DNA of 64,000 nt from Paenarthrobacter sp. (GTDB lineage Bacteria; Actinomycetota; Actinomycetes; Actinomycetales; Micrococcaceae), in assembly GCA_031179305.1 (NCBI GenBank), contig JAPSHX010000004.1:1-64000 (forward strand). The letters are read 5' to 3'. The notes under the pieces are model-generated. The model searched no databases. It saw only the letters and a program-made list of their open reading frames with translations, and was not told the origin of the DNA. The position numbers were made by a program, and so were the translations under genes. Below are positions 34,153 through 42,307 of this stretch, one piece after another (position 1 is the stretch's first letter; each line of letters begins with the position of its first letter).

Positions 34153-35438
34153 TTCGGAACCGCCGGAGCGCCGTCCCGGTTCACGCGCCGCCCCAGTTCA
34201 ACCGTCCGCTGCACGGACCACCACAGCAGTACCACCAGCAGGACATTCCGGGTGGTGAGCACAGCAGCCATGATCGGGTGTGCGTGGATGAGCGGGGTGT
34301 AAAACAGCGGATAGATCACGAACGTGGTCATGGCGATCCCCATCAGCAGGGCGGCCGGCACCTTCCACCGGTTCCAGTCGTGCGTCAGGCCGGCAATGAT
34401 CACAGGAGCCAGCCAGATGATGAACTGCGGCGAGCCTACCTTGTTGAACACGATGAACGCCGTAGTCATCATCAACGCGCCTTCGAGGAACAGCTCCTCG
34501 CGCTCCGCTCCGCGATTCAGCGCACGGACCAGGAGGATGGCGGCCGCGATCGCTGCAACGATCAGCAGCGGCTGCATCAGGAACGCCGCGACCTCGGCAC
34601 CGGGTCCGTAGACCTCCGTGGAGTTAATGGCTGTGTTGTCGGCCATTTTGGATCCGGCAATGTTGAAGACACTCAGCCACACCCAGGGCGTGGAGAAGGT
34701 GGCTTCCAGTTGCATGCCGCGCTCGCCCTGGTTGATCAGGAAATCCAGGATGTGGCTGAAGCCCCCAGCGAGGTAGGTTCCAAGACCTACGACGGCGGTG
34801 ACGCCCACCCCGGCAGCGATCATCTGGAGCCGGTTACGGGAAGCGATGATGATGGGTACCAGCACCGCTGCGGGCCACACTTTGATCCACGTTGCGATGC
34901 TCAACAATACGGACGCAACAACGGGTCTTTGGGCGGCGCAGATCAAGGCAATCAAAACGATGGAGGTGGTGATGCCTTCAACACGGGCAAAGCTGAGGTA
35001 CCCCATGAATACCGTGAAGAACAGCCACCACCATGCTGGCGCGATCCCGGTGACCCGCCGTGGGCCACGCGTCAGGTACCAGAGACCCAGGGCGTTGAGG
35101 GCCGTGATCAGCAAGGTCCACATCAGCAAGTAGAGGTCCGGACCGGCTATCCCCGCCAGGAAAATGGGAATCTGGGCCAGCACGGGATAAACCCAGGGGC
35201 TGATCTTCCCGTCGAGGTTCTCCGGGTTGTAGCCATCCATGGCCCACTGACGGTACTGCTCAGTGTCGCTGAAAGTGTTGCCGCTGAGGAAGAAGGATGC
35301 CATCCAGCACAGGAAGTAGAAATGCACCACGGCGAATCCCCACCATACGCTGGAGGGACGGGCGAACCACGCTATAACTGCCGGAGGCAGGACACGGCTG
35401 CGGATACGGACCAGTTGGTCGAAGAACGTCGCGGAAAT
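34143..35438 (-). CDS. GT87-like (DUF2029) membrane glycosyltransferase, apparent AUU start
   Basis: 431 residues if started at ATT 35438. The first conventional start is GTG at 35330, which would cut off ~36 residues. Those residues (ISATFFDQLVRIRSRVLPP and on to VWWGFAVVHFYF) align without gaps to residues 1-42 of the adjacent upstream paralog, and AAGGAG lies 7 bases before the ATT inside the end of that gene. About ten helices; the first outer loop has TFSDTEQYRQWAMDG with the GT-C type acidic motif. Likely adds a sugar from a polyprenyl-phosphate donor to a cell-envelope glycan. Confidence 0.8.
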   Translation of the reverse strand: MSATFFDQLVRIRSRVLPPAVIAWFARPSSVWWGFAVVHFYFLCWMASFFLSGNTFSDTEQYRQWAMDGYNPENLDGKISPWVYPVLAQIPIFLAGIAGPDLYLLMWTLLITALNALGLWYLTRGPRRVTGIAPAWWWLFFTVFMGYLSFARVEGITTSIVLIALICAAQRPVVASVLLSIATWIKVWPAAVLVPIIIASRNRLQMIAAGVGVTAVVGLGTYLAGGFSHILDFLINQGERGMQLEATFSTPWVWLSVFNIAGSKMADNTAINSTEVYGPGAEVAAFLMQPLLIVAAIAAAILLVRALNRGAEREELFLEGALMMTTAFIVFNKVGSPQFIIWLAPVIIAGLTHDWNRWKVPAALLMGIAMTTFVIYPLFYTPLIHAHPIMAAVLTTRNVLLVVLLWWSVQRTVELGRRVNRDGAPAVPKAL

Positions 35439-35439
35439 C

Positions 35440-36747
35440 TTAGAGCTCCTTGCCAGCTGGTGCGCCGACCACGGAGGGCTTACGTCCTAGTGAATACAAG
35501 CGACGCGCCGACCAGAAGAAGAGAACCACCAGCAGGACGTTGCGGATAGTGAGGACCAGGGCCATCCAAGGATTGTTGTGGCTCAACGCATCGTAGAAGA
35601 GCGGGTAGATGAAGTAGGTGGCAACTGCGATCACTATCAGCATGGTGGCCGGAACGCGCCACTCTTTCCAGTTGTGCGCCAGCCCCACGGCTACAGCCGG
35701 TGCGAGCCACACCATGAACTGCGGTGAACCCACTTTGTTGAAAACTATGAAGGCGGTCACCAGTGTGAGCGACCCGGAAAGCAGGAGTTCTGTCCGGTCC
35801 ACTCCGCCGTTGAGCTTGCCTTGGTGCAGGGCCCAGAAGGTCAAACCGGCGACGGCGGCCGCTGCCAGCAGCAGGAGCGGCTGCATCAGCACTGACATGA
35901 ACGCAGTGCCGGGCCCGTCCACCTGCATGGAGTTGATGTCAGTGTTCATGTACATCCGGGAGTCCCCGACGCCGAGGACAGACAACCACAACCATGGGGT
36001 GGTGAAGGTCGCTTCCAGCTGCATGCCGCGATCTCCCTGTTGTGTCAGGAAGTTCAGCAACTTGGGAACGGCACCAACTGCCGCGGCCAGCGCAACCACA
36101 ACCGCCGTCGTCGCAATTCCTGCTGCCACAACGTGCAGGCGTTTCCTGACCACTGCGAACAGCGCCAACATCACAGCAGCGGGCCACACCTTCACCCAAG
36201 TGGCGACACTAAGGAGGACCGACGCGACGAAGGGCCGCGTGACTCCGTAAACAAGGGCCACAAGAACTATGGGGGCAGTTAGTCCGTCGACGCGGGCGAA
36301 GCCCAACCAACCCATGAGGAAGACGAATACCAGCCACCACCAGGCGGCCGGGATTGCTTCCTGCCGGCGGCCGCGGTCAGTGAGTTTGAGCACTGCCCAA
36401 CCGTTCAGCAGTGTGGTGAGCAGGACCCACAGGAAGAAGAAAGGGCCCGGACCGGCAACTGCTGCCAAACCCATGGGAATCAACGCCAGGATGGGGTAAA
36501 CCCAAGGGCTTGGTCCCCCGGTCAAGTTTGCGTCGTCGAACCCTGCCAGCGCCCAGTCGCGGTAAATAAAGGTGTCGCTGAAGGCTTCGCCACGCGACGA
36601 GAGCACTGCCGCGAAGACCAGAAACACCAGGTGAATCACCACGAAGCCCCACAGAAGGCCCCGCGGGGAGTTCATGCGTGCCGCCAACCTCGCTGGGATT
36701 GTTTTACCGCGAATTTCCGCGAGCATACTGAAAAAACTGTCCATCAA
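35440..36747 (-). CDS. GT87-like (DUF2029) membrane glycosyltransferase, paralog of the next gene
   Basis: 435 residues (or 434 from the second ATG at 36744). About ten to eleven helices; AFSDTFIYRDWALAGFDD in the first outer loop has the acidic residues expected of a GT-C enzyme, and 'NKVGSPQFMVWLAPAVAVGL' recurs in both paralogs. One base separates its stop from the ATT start of the downstream copy, so the pair probably arose by tandem duplication and is co-translated. Acceptor unknown, probably a mannose- or arabinose-containing envelope polymer. Confidence 0.82.
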   Translation of the reverse strand: MMDSFFSMLAEIRGKTIPARLAARMNSPRGLLWGFVVIHLVFLVFAAVLSSRGEAFSDTFIYRDWALAGFDDANLTGGPSPWVYPILALIPMGLAAVAGPGPFFFLWVLLTTLLNGWAVLKLTDRGRRQEAIPAAWWWLVFVFLMGWLGFARVDGLTAPIVLVALVYGVTRPFVASVLLSVATWVKVWPAAVMLALFAVVRKRLHVVAAGIATTAVVVALAAAVGAVPKLLNFLTQQGDRGMQLEATFTTPWLWLSVLGVGDSRMYMNTDINSMQVDGPGTAFMSVLMQPLLLLAAAAVAGLTFWALHQGKLNGGVDRTELLLSGSLTLVTAFIVFNKVGSPQFMVWLAPAVAVGLAHNWKEWRVPATMLIVIAVATYFIYPLFYDALSHNNPWMALVLTIRNVLLVVLFFWSARRLYSLGRKPSVVGAPAGKEL

Positions 36748-36859
36748 CGAAGAACTTCCTGGCTAGGTGGGTCCTTGCCTCAGCAATCCCCAATTTTCAT
36801 GGGACCGAAAAACCCCCGCATGCTACTTTACGCGAGTCACCCAAATGCCCGGCAGTTGC

Positions 36860-37978
36860 TTAGCCCGTGGGCTGGGCTTCCGTCTGTGCCCGTATGCTCC
36901 ATGCGGACCAATCCAACGGGTGAACTGAGGGGCGGCCCAAGAGGTAACCTTGCGCTGCTGTGACCTTGAGCGCGGTGACTTCATCAAGTTCGGCGGCGGT
37001 TTCGATGCCTTCTGCAATGATGTCCGCCCCGATCTCCCGCGCAAGTTCCACGATTGCCCTGGCTCGGATTTTCTGACCGTCACTGTTTTCGATTCCCTCA
37101 ATCAAGTGGCGGTCCAGCTTGATGATGTCGGGGCGCAGCTGTTCGATCCGTTCCATGGAGACCAAAGCCGCTCCGGATGCACTGATGGCCAGCCGAAGGC
37201 CCAGCGTTCGCAGCGGACCCAGGCCGTCGTCCCCTGTCTGCCCTTCCACGGATTCCAGGCTGCCCGTCAATTCAACAATGATCCTGTCCGGGGCGAGTGC
37301 TGCTGCAGCCAGAAGGTTCCGCACCCGGGGATCGCTGGACGTTGCAGGGGTGAGGTTCAGCGCCACGGACATGTTGTTCGGGACATCGTGCGCGGCCGTC
37401 AGGGCGCAGTGCAGCGCGGCAATTTCGAGTTCCGTGCCCAGACCGGCTGCAGCAGCCTCGCTGAACCACACATCTGCTCCGGCTCCATCCTCGCCGACGA
37501 ACCTGGTCAGCGCCTCCACGCCCACCACCTCGCCGCCAGGCAGTGCATGGACCGGCTGGAAAGCTGTCAGCAAGAGCTTGTCCGCCAGGATCGACTGGAT
37601 GCCTTCGCGGACTTCGTGGCTGACGGGAACCGATACAGTCCGGGCTGTGTCCGCGGACTCCAAGTGCAGGCTTGCAGGCTCACGCCGGACCGGGACCTTG
37701 GCCGCTGAGCCGGGCGTCTTGCGGGTCTCGAGCAAGTGCTCCAGCAGGGCACGCTCAGGGTCGTCGGGACGCGCCTCAATCAACGCGCGAAGGTTGTTCC
37801 TCGCGCCTTCGCTCCGGGCATCACTGTCGGCAAGGATGGATTCGATGATGTCCAGCACTTGTTCGCGCATGGTCATGTCTTCGCTTGCCGGCGCCGCAAC
37901 AGCGTCATCGGCCGCAGCGGCGTCACCCTTCGGTGAGCTGCCGCTTTCCGGTTTGAAAGAGCCCGCGTCTTGAGCCAT
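36860..37978 (-). CDS. EAL-domain protein lacking catalytic DDFG motif
   Basis: 372 residues. The N-terminal ~130 are low complexity and helical. The EAL domain runs from about 135: VVGVEALTRF (motif present), LNLTPATSS (Asn), IIVELTGS (Glu), IIKLDRHLI, DIIAEGIET and AAQGYLLGRP are all recognisable. But where active phosphodiesterases have DDFGTGYSSL this protein has ISASGAALVSM, so both metal-binding Asp of that loop are lost. It probably binds c-di-GMP or a protein partner rather than hydrolysing c-di-GMP. No GGDEF domain. Confidence 0.88.
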   Translation of the reverse strand: MAQDAGSFKPESGSSPKGDAAAADDAVAAPASEDMTMREQVLDIIESILADSDARSEGARNNLRALIEARPDDPERALLEHLLETRKTPGSAAKVPVRREPASLHLESADTARTVSVPVSHEVREGIQSILADKLLLTAFQPVHALPGGEVVGVEALTRFVGEDGAGADVWFSEAAAAGLGTELEIAALHCALTAAHDVPNNMSVALNLTPATSSDPRVRNLLAAAALAPDRIIVELTGSLESVEGQTGDDGLGPLRTLGLRLAISASGAALVSMERIEQLRPDIIKLDRHLIEGIENSDGQKIRARAIVELAREIGADIIAEGIETAAELDEVTALKVTAAQGYLLGRPSVHPLDWSAWSIRAQTEAQPTG

Positions 37979-38152
37979 TAATTATTCCTTTGTGTGTCCC
38001 CCACTGGCTAAGCCAGCCATGCCTTGGCTCCACCAAAAACATGTGGGCCTTGTCACGAATCTTACAGAGGAATCGGAGTGCTTGAGACACCGCGATGACT
38101 CCTGACGAGGGAAAACGTGTTATCTGACGGCAAGCCCTGACATGCTGGAGGG

Positions 38153-38971
38153 GTGACATCCATTTCAACGGAATCACCGCGCACTGCACTCAGTTGGAAG
38201 CTGCTGCCGGCGGCGTTGCTTTCCTTGTCCGGCGTGCCGCTCTTTGCGATAGGCAATGAGCTGCTCGGCTATGGCCTGCTGGTGGCGAGCGTGGCCACCG
38301 CGGCTTTCATCGACCACCGACTGATGCGACACCTCGCGTTGATCGCGGCAGGTATGACCATCTTCAGCTTGGTACCGCTGAACGCCGACCTGAGCACAGA
38401 GCACATGGCCCTCATGGGCGGCGCCCTGGCACTGGCTGTGCTGGTGCCATGGCTGGTGTCGCGATTCGTATACCGCGAAGACATCATCAAATTTCCCGTG
38501 AACACCGGCCGCAAGTGGCCCTTGGCGGCGAAGCTGTATCTGATAGGCGTGGTCGCGCTGGGATATTTCATCCTGCCGGTGTACCTGATCAGAACCGGTG
38601 TTTACCAAAATTGGCCGGACGCTTCCGATCCCGATATCTTCTGGCGGCTCTTCCTTGGCGTCAACGCCGTGGGCATCTGGGATGAACTGTTTTTCATCTG
38701 CACCACATTCACGCTGCTCAGGCAACATTTTCCGGACTGGCTGGCCAACCTCCTGCAGGCGGTGGTGTTCTCGTCATTCCTGTGGGAGATCGGCTACCAG
38801 TCATGGGGGCCGCTCTTGACGTTCCCGTTCGCTTTGCTGCAGGGCTACACGTTCAAGCTCACCAAGTCATTCACGTACGTGGTGTCGGTGCACCTGCTCT
38901 TCGACCTCGTCTTGTTCCTGGCTTTGGTCCACGCGCACAACCGGGACTGGCTGCCGATCTTCCTGTATTAG
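38153..38971 (+). CDS. CPBP-like (Abi/Rce1) integral membrane protein with weakened motif
   Basis: 272 residues from GTG 38153; GGAGG directly abuts the GTG, so the start is uncertain. About eight helices. The pattern GIWDELFFICTTF would be motif 1, where active CPBP proteases have EExxxR; here it reads DE with no Arg at the expected place. SVHLLFDLVLF matches the later HxxxD/N motif. It may be a non-proteolytic member. Lies beside the carotenoid regulator, convergent with it. Confidence 0.6.
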   Translation: MTSISTESPRTALSWKLLPAALLSLSGVPLFAIGNELLGYGLLVASVATAAFIDHRLMRHLALIAAGMTIFSLVPLNADLSTEHMALMGGALALAVLVPWLVSRFVYREDIIKFPVNTGRKWPLAAKLYLIGVVALGYFILPVYLIRTGVYQNWPDASDPDIFWRLFLGVNAVGIWDELFFICTTFTLLRQHFPDWLANLLQAVVFSSFLWEIGYQSWGPLLTFPFALLQGYTFKLTKSFTYVVSVHLLFDLVLFLALVHAHNRDWLPIFLY

Positions 38972-38993
38972 TCGCATCCCACTGCCTGCAGGC

Positions 38994-39581
38994 CTAAGCT
39001 CCCGAACCGGCCCACGCTTCATCTGCAACTTCGATCTCCTGCGCCATGTCATCAAGGAACCGAATCACCGATTCCCGCTCGGGAGGGCTCAGCCTGGCCG
39101 CCGCTAGGAACCGTTTGGCCTGCTGCCGCCCCACGGTCCTCATTGCGGCCTCGTGCGTTTCAGGTGTGATCGCGATGGCGAGCGCACGGCGGTCGGAGGG
39201 GTGGGCGCCTCGAGTGACGTGGCCTGCGCGCTCCAACCGGTCGAGCAGCTTGGTGGTTGACGCCGTCGAAATATTGAGCCGGGAGGCTATCGCACCGGGC
39301 GTGGCAATCACTCCATGGTTGGCGCAGACAATCAGATAGTGCAGGGCGCTCATGTCCGACCGGTTGAGTTTCATGTACCGAAGCGAGGCGTCGGAGAGAC
39401 GTTGTTCGGCCTCGCGCAATCTTCCCAGCGCGGCCATGAGGTTACTTATTTGCTGGATATCCGCTTCGGAGAGGTCGGAGCGATCCACCAGTTCCTGGTG
39501 AGGATCGTTGGCGTCCAAGTCATAGATTCCAGCGGAAACCGGGGTCCCGGCTTCTTCGGGTATCTCTTCAGGACTGGACAT
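38994..39581 (-). CDS. MarR-family regulator divergent from the carotenoid operon (CrtR-like by position)
   Basis: 195 residues. The winged helix-turn-helix is about residues 95-150: TPGAIASRLNISTASTTKLL then RAGHVTRGAHPSDRRALAIA (the DxR wing). In Corynebacterium glutamicum a MarR protein, CrtR, encoded divergently from crtE represses the carotenoid operon and responds to GGPP; the same arrangement here suggests the same role, although sequence alone does not prove orthology. The gene's start overlaps a dyad at 39583-39601. Confidence 0.88.
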   Translation of the reverse strand: MSSPEEIPEEAGTPVSAGIYDLDANDPHQELVDRSDLSEADIQQISNLMAALGRLREAEQRLSDASLRYMKLNRSDMSALHYLIVCANHGVIATPGAIASRLNISTASTTKLLDRLERAGHVTRGAHPSDRRALAIAITPETHEAAMRTVGRQQAKRFLAAARLSPPERESVIRFLDDMAQEIEVADEAWAGSGA

Positions 39582-39582
39582 G

Positions 39583-39601
39583 TTTGGTATGTTACACCTA
39601 A
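39583..39601. promoter_or_regulatory. Dyad in the marR-idi divergent promoter region
   Basis: TTTGGTATGTTACACCTAA has arms TTTGGT/ACCTAA that pair at five of six positions around 7 bases. It starts one base from the marR ATG, so binding could repress marR itself and block the region upstream of idi. A second element, TTGTCTAGCAA (about 39628-39638), lies nearer idi. Either may be the MarR operator; both are predictions. Confidence 0.4.
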
Positions 39602-39684
39602 CTTCCTACATGGTAGCCTTTCTTCTAGCTTGTCTAGCAATATTCAGGTTTCCGGCAGAAACAGGGTGTGGAGGAAGGCGCAAC

Positions 39685-40239
39685 ATGAACGCGACAGAGA
39701 TGGTGGTCCTCCTTGATGACTCCGGGGCGCCCATTGGCGAGGCTCCCAAGGCCGGAGTCCACACACTGGACACACCCCTCCACCTCGCCTTTTCCTGCTA
39801 CCTGCTCAACGACGACGGAGAAGTTCTCCTGACCCGGCGTTCACCCGAGAAGAAAACGTGGCCCGGAGTGTGGACCAACAGCTTCTGCGGACACCCGGGC
39901 CCCGGTGAAGAGTCCGAGGATGCGGTCCTGAGACGCGCCCAGTTCGAACTCGGGGTGGACGCCAACAGAGTCGAACTGGTCCTTCCCCACTTCCGATACA
40001 GGGCGGTAGACCCGTCGGGAATAGTGGAAAACGAAATCTGCCCAGTGTATATAGCCCGCATTACCGGGGTATTGAGGCCGAATCCCGCAGAGGTTGCAGA
40101 CTGGGCGTGGATCTCACCCGCACTGCTGGCCGACGCTCTGGAACACACGCCTTCCGCCTTCAGCCCTTGGCTCGGGCTTCAATTCCCGGAACTCCTCGAG
40201 GCAAAAGTGTTGCCACTCCAAGCTGGAGCCGAAGCATGA
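39685..40239 (+). CDS. idi: Isopentenyl-diphosphate delta-isomerase, type I
   Basis: 184 residues from ATG 39685, with GAGGAAGG 8 bases upstream. It is a Nudix-fold enzyme: active-site Cys in NSFCGHPGPGEESEDAVLRR and the metal/catalytic Glu in GIVENEICPVY. It interconverts IPP and DMAPP, feeding the following GGPP synthase. First gene of the carotenoid operon; its TGA overlaps the crtE ATG by 4 bases. Confidence 0.95.
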   Translation: MNATEMVVLLDDSGAPIGEAPKAGVHTLDTPLHLAFSCYLLNDDGEVLLTRRSPEKKTWPGVWTNSFCGHPGPGEESEDAVLRRAQFELGVDANRVELVLPHFRYRAVDPSGIVENEICPVYIARITGVLRPNPAEVADWAWISPALLADALEHTPSAFSPWLGLQFPELLEAKVLPLQAGAEA

Positions 40240-41375
40240 CCATCACCTCAAGCGCCATACGTGGCCGCACTGATCTCTGCACCGCGATCGAAAACGAACT
40301 GAGCGGACTGATCGGCAAGCGGGCCAGCGCAGCGACCGCCTATGGCCCGGACTTCGCCAGGCTGTGGGCGCTCGCCGGCCAGAACGTCCTCGGTGGCAAG
40401 TTCGTCCGGCCACTGCTGCTCATGGAAACGTACGACGCACTCTGCCAGCAGCATCAACAGTACGGCTCTGCAGACTCACGACAGCGCGAGAACGCTATCA
40501 GTATCGCCGCCGCCGTTGAGCTCCTGCACTACGCCTTCCTGCTGCACGATGACGTGATCGACGGCGACCTCGTCCGACGCGGGCACCCCAACCTGATCGG
40601 CTCCCTCCTCGCGGAAGCCTCCACAAGCGCCCGTACGGACGGACGTGACGGCGCTGACGGCGCTCATGGAATTCACGCCGGGAGCCCCCTCCACTGGGCC
40701 CAAACCTGCGGAATACTCATGGGCGACATGCTCCTCGCGGCTACGCACCAGTCCTTTGCCCGGGCGAACCTCCCTCACGAGCTTCGCCTGCGGCTCCTCG
40801 ATCTCCTGGAACACACCATCAACGAGACAGTGGCCGGCGAACAACTGGATGTGGGCCTCGGTGACGGCGTCATTGCCCCGGACCTCCAGACCATCCTGGT
40901 GATGTGCGGCTACAAAACAGCCACTTACACCTTCGAGCTTCCGCTGCGTGCCGCCGCCACGCTGGCTGGTGCCGACTTCGCCGTCGAGAATTCGCTCGCA
41001 ACGGCCGGCCGGCACCTGGGGCTCGCCTTCCAACTTCAAGACGACCTCCTGTCAACTTTCGGGGATCCTCGCCGCCACGGCAAGGATCCCTTTTCTGACC
41101 TCCGCGAGGGCAAGGAGACGGCCATCATCGCCCATGCTCGGACTACGCACGCTTGGCCGGACATCGAGCCCTTCTTCGGAATGCCTGAGCTCAGCGTCGG
41201 CGACGGCGAGCATGTCCGCCGGCATCTCAGCGATTGCGGGGCCGAGGCATTCGTCCAAGGCCTTATCGAGGAACAAATGCAGGCATTCAACAGCCAGCTG
41301 ACCACCACCATCCCGGCAAGCGTACGCAACGTCCTGCTTGACCTCGCGGGACAGCTTGAAGGACGGCAATCATGA
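40236..41375 (+). CDS. crtE: Geranylgeranyl diphosphate synthase
   Basis: 379 residues from ATG 40236, in the ATGA overlap with idi. First aspartate-rich motif LLHDDVIDGDLVRRG (about 103-117), second QLQDDLLSTFGDPRRHGKDP (about 267-286). A Gly/Asp/His-rich insert (about 128-150, ARTDGRDGADGAHGIHAG) sits between the first motif and the next helix and is likely a surface loop. Condenses IPP with allylic diphosphates, supplying C20 units and perhaps the C5 chemistry for the elongase step. Overlaps crtB by 4 bases. Confidence 0.93.
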   Translation: MTITSSAIRGRTDLCTAIENELSGLIGKRASAATAYGPDFARLWALAGQNVLGGKFVRPLLLMETYDALCQQHQQYGSADSRQRENAISIAAAVELLHYAFLLHDDVIDGDLVRRGHPNLIGSLLAEASTSARTDGRDGADGAHGIHAGSPLHWAQTCGILMGDMLLAATHQSFARANLPHELRLRLLDLLEHTINETVAGEQLDVGLGDGVIAPDLQTILVMCGYKTATYTFELPLRAAATLAGADFAVENSLATAGRHLGLAFQLQDDLLSTFGDPRRHGKDPFSDLREGKETAIIAHARTTHAWPDIEPFFGMPELSVGDGEHVRRHLSDCGAEAFVQGLIEEQMQAFNSQLTTTIPASVRNVLLDLAGQLEGRQS

Positions 41376-42307
41376 GCGTCACAACTGACACCTCGTTTAC
41401 GCATTTCACCCGGACGGCCGAGCGAGCCGCCAACCAGGTCATCTCCGCATACTCCACGTCGTTCGGCTTGGCATGCAGGCTGCTGGGATCCAGACACCGC
41501 CAGCACGTCCGCAACATCTACGCCCTGGTACGGGTTGCCGACGAACTCGTGGACGGCGTAACGGCGGAGGCCGGCCTGAGCTACCAGGAACAGTGCGACG
41601 CCCTCACCCACTTCATTGACGAGACGCACAGGGCCGTCAAACTCGGCTACAGCAGCGACCTCATCATCCACGCATTCGCCCAGACGGCCCGAACCGCCGG
41701 CATCGACGACTCGCTCATCGACCCGTTCTTTGACTCCATGCGCATGGACCTCGGCGAGCGCACTTACTTTCTTGAGCGAAATGCGTCGTCGGTCCCAACA
41801 CAGCCGACGCCCCTCCGTTTCGACGCCGATGCCCACGACGGCTACGTCCACGGTTCCGCCGAAGTGGTGGGGCTGATGTGCCTGCGCGTCTTCATGCGGG
41901 ATGAGAACATCGACGACGGCGACGCTGCGGCTTTGGAGCACGGCGCAAGCAGGTTGGGCGCTGCTTTCCAGAACATCAATTTCCTCCGGGATCTTGCGGA
42001 CGACACCACCCGGCTGGGCCGCAGCTACCTTGGCACCTCAGATCATCTCGAGGACCGCGACCGCATGGGCTGGGTCAGCACCATTCGGGCGCAGCTAGCC
42101 GACGCCAACGCCGTCATCCCCATGCTTCCGCACGACGCCAGGGCCGCTGTCCGGAGCGCGCTGGCACTGTTCCAAGCTCTCACGGACAGAATCGAACAGA
42201 CCACGGTGGACGAGCTCTATCGCTCCCGGGTCCGTGTACCGGATGCCGTGAAAGCCGGGCTCGCCGCCCGCGCTGTCGCCTCTACTTGGATGGAGTTGCA
42301 CCGATGA
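41372..42307 (+). CDS. crtB: Phytoene synthase
   Basis: 311 residues from ATG 41372. Squalene/phytoene synthase family: YSTSFGLACRLL near residue 28, first Asp motif VRVADELVDG (about 50-59), second NFLRDLADDTTRLGRSYL (about 205-222). Joins two GGPP to phytoene. Overlaps crtE and crtI by 4 bases each. Confidence 0.95.
   Translation: MSVTTDTSFTHFTRTAERAANQVISAYSTSFGLACRLLGSRHRQHVRNIYALVRVADELVDGVTAEAGLSYQEQCDALTHFIDETHRAVKLGYSSDLIIHAFAQTARTAGIDDSLIDPFFDSMRMDLGERTYFLERNASSVPTQPTPLRFDADAHDGYVHGSAEVVGLMCLRVFMRDENIDDGDAAALEHGASRLGAAFQNINFLRDLADDTTRLGRSYLGTSDHLEDRDRMGWVSTIRAQLADANAVIPMLPHDARAAVRSALALFQALTDRIEQTTVDELYRSRVRVPDAVKAGLAARAVASTWMELHR

Noticed and set aside
33909-35549. 546-codon plus-strand frame across the glycosyltransferase genes
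   Set aside because: Lies antisense to two clear membrane proteins and out of frame with the MptB-like gene; the His/Gln/Arg-rich product has no domain.
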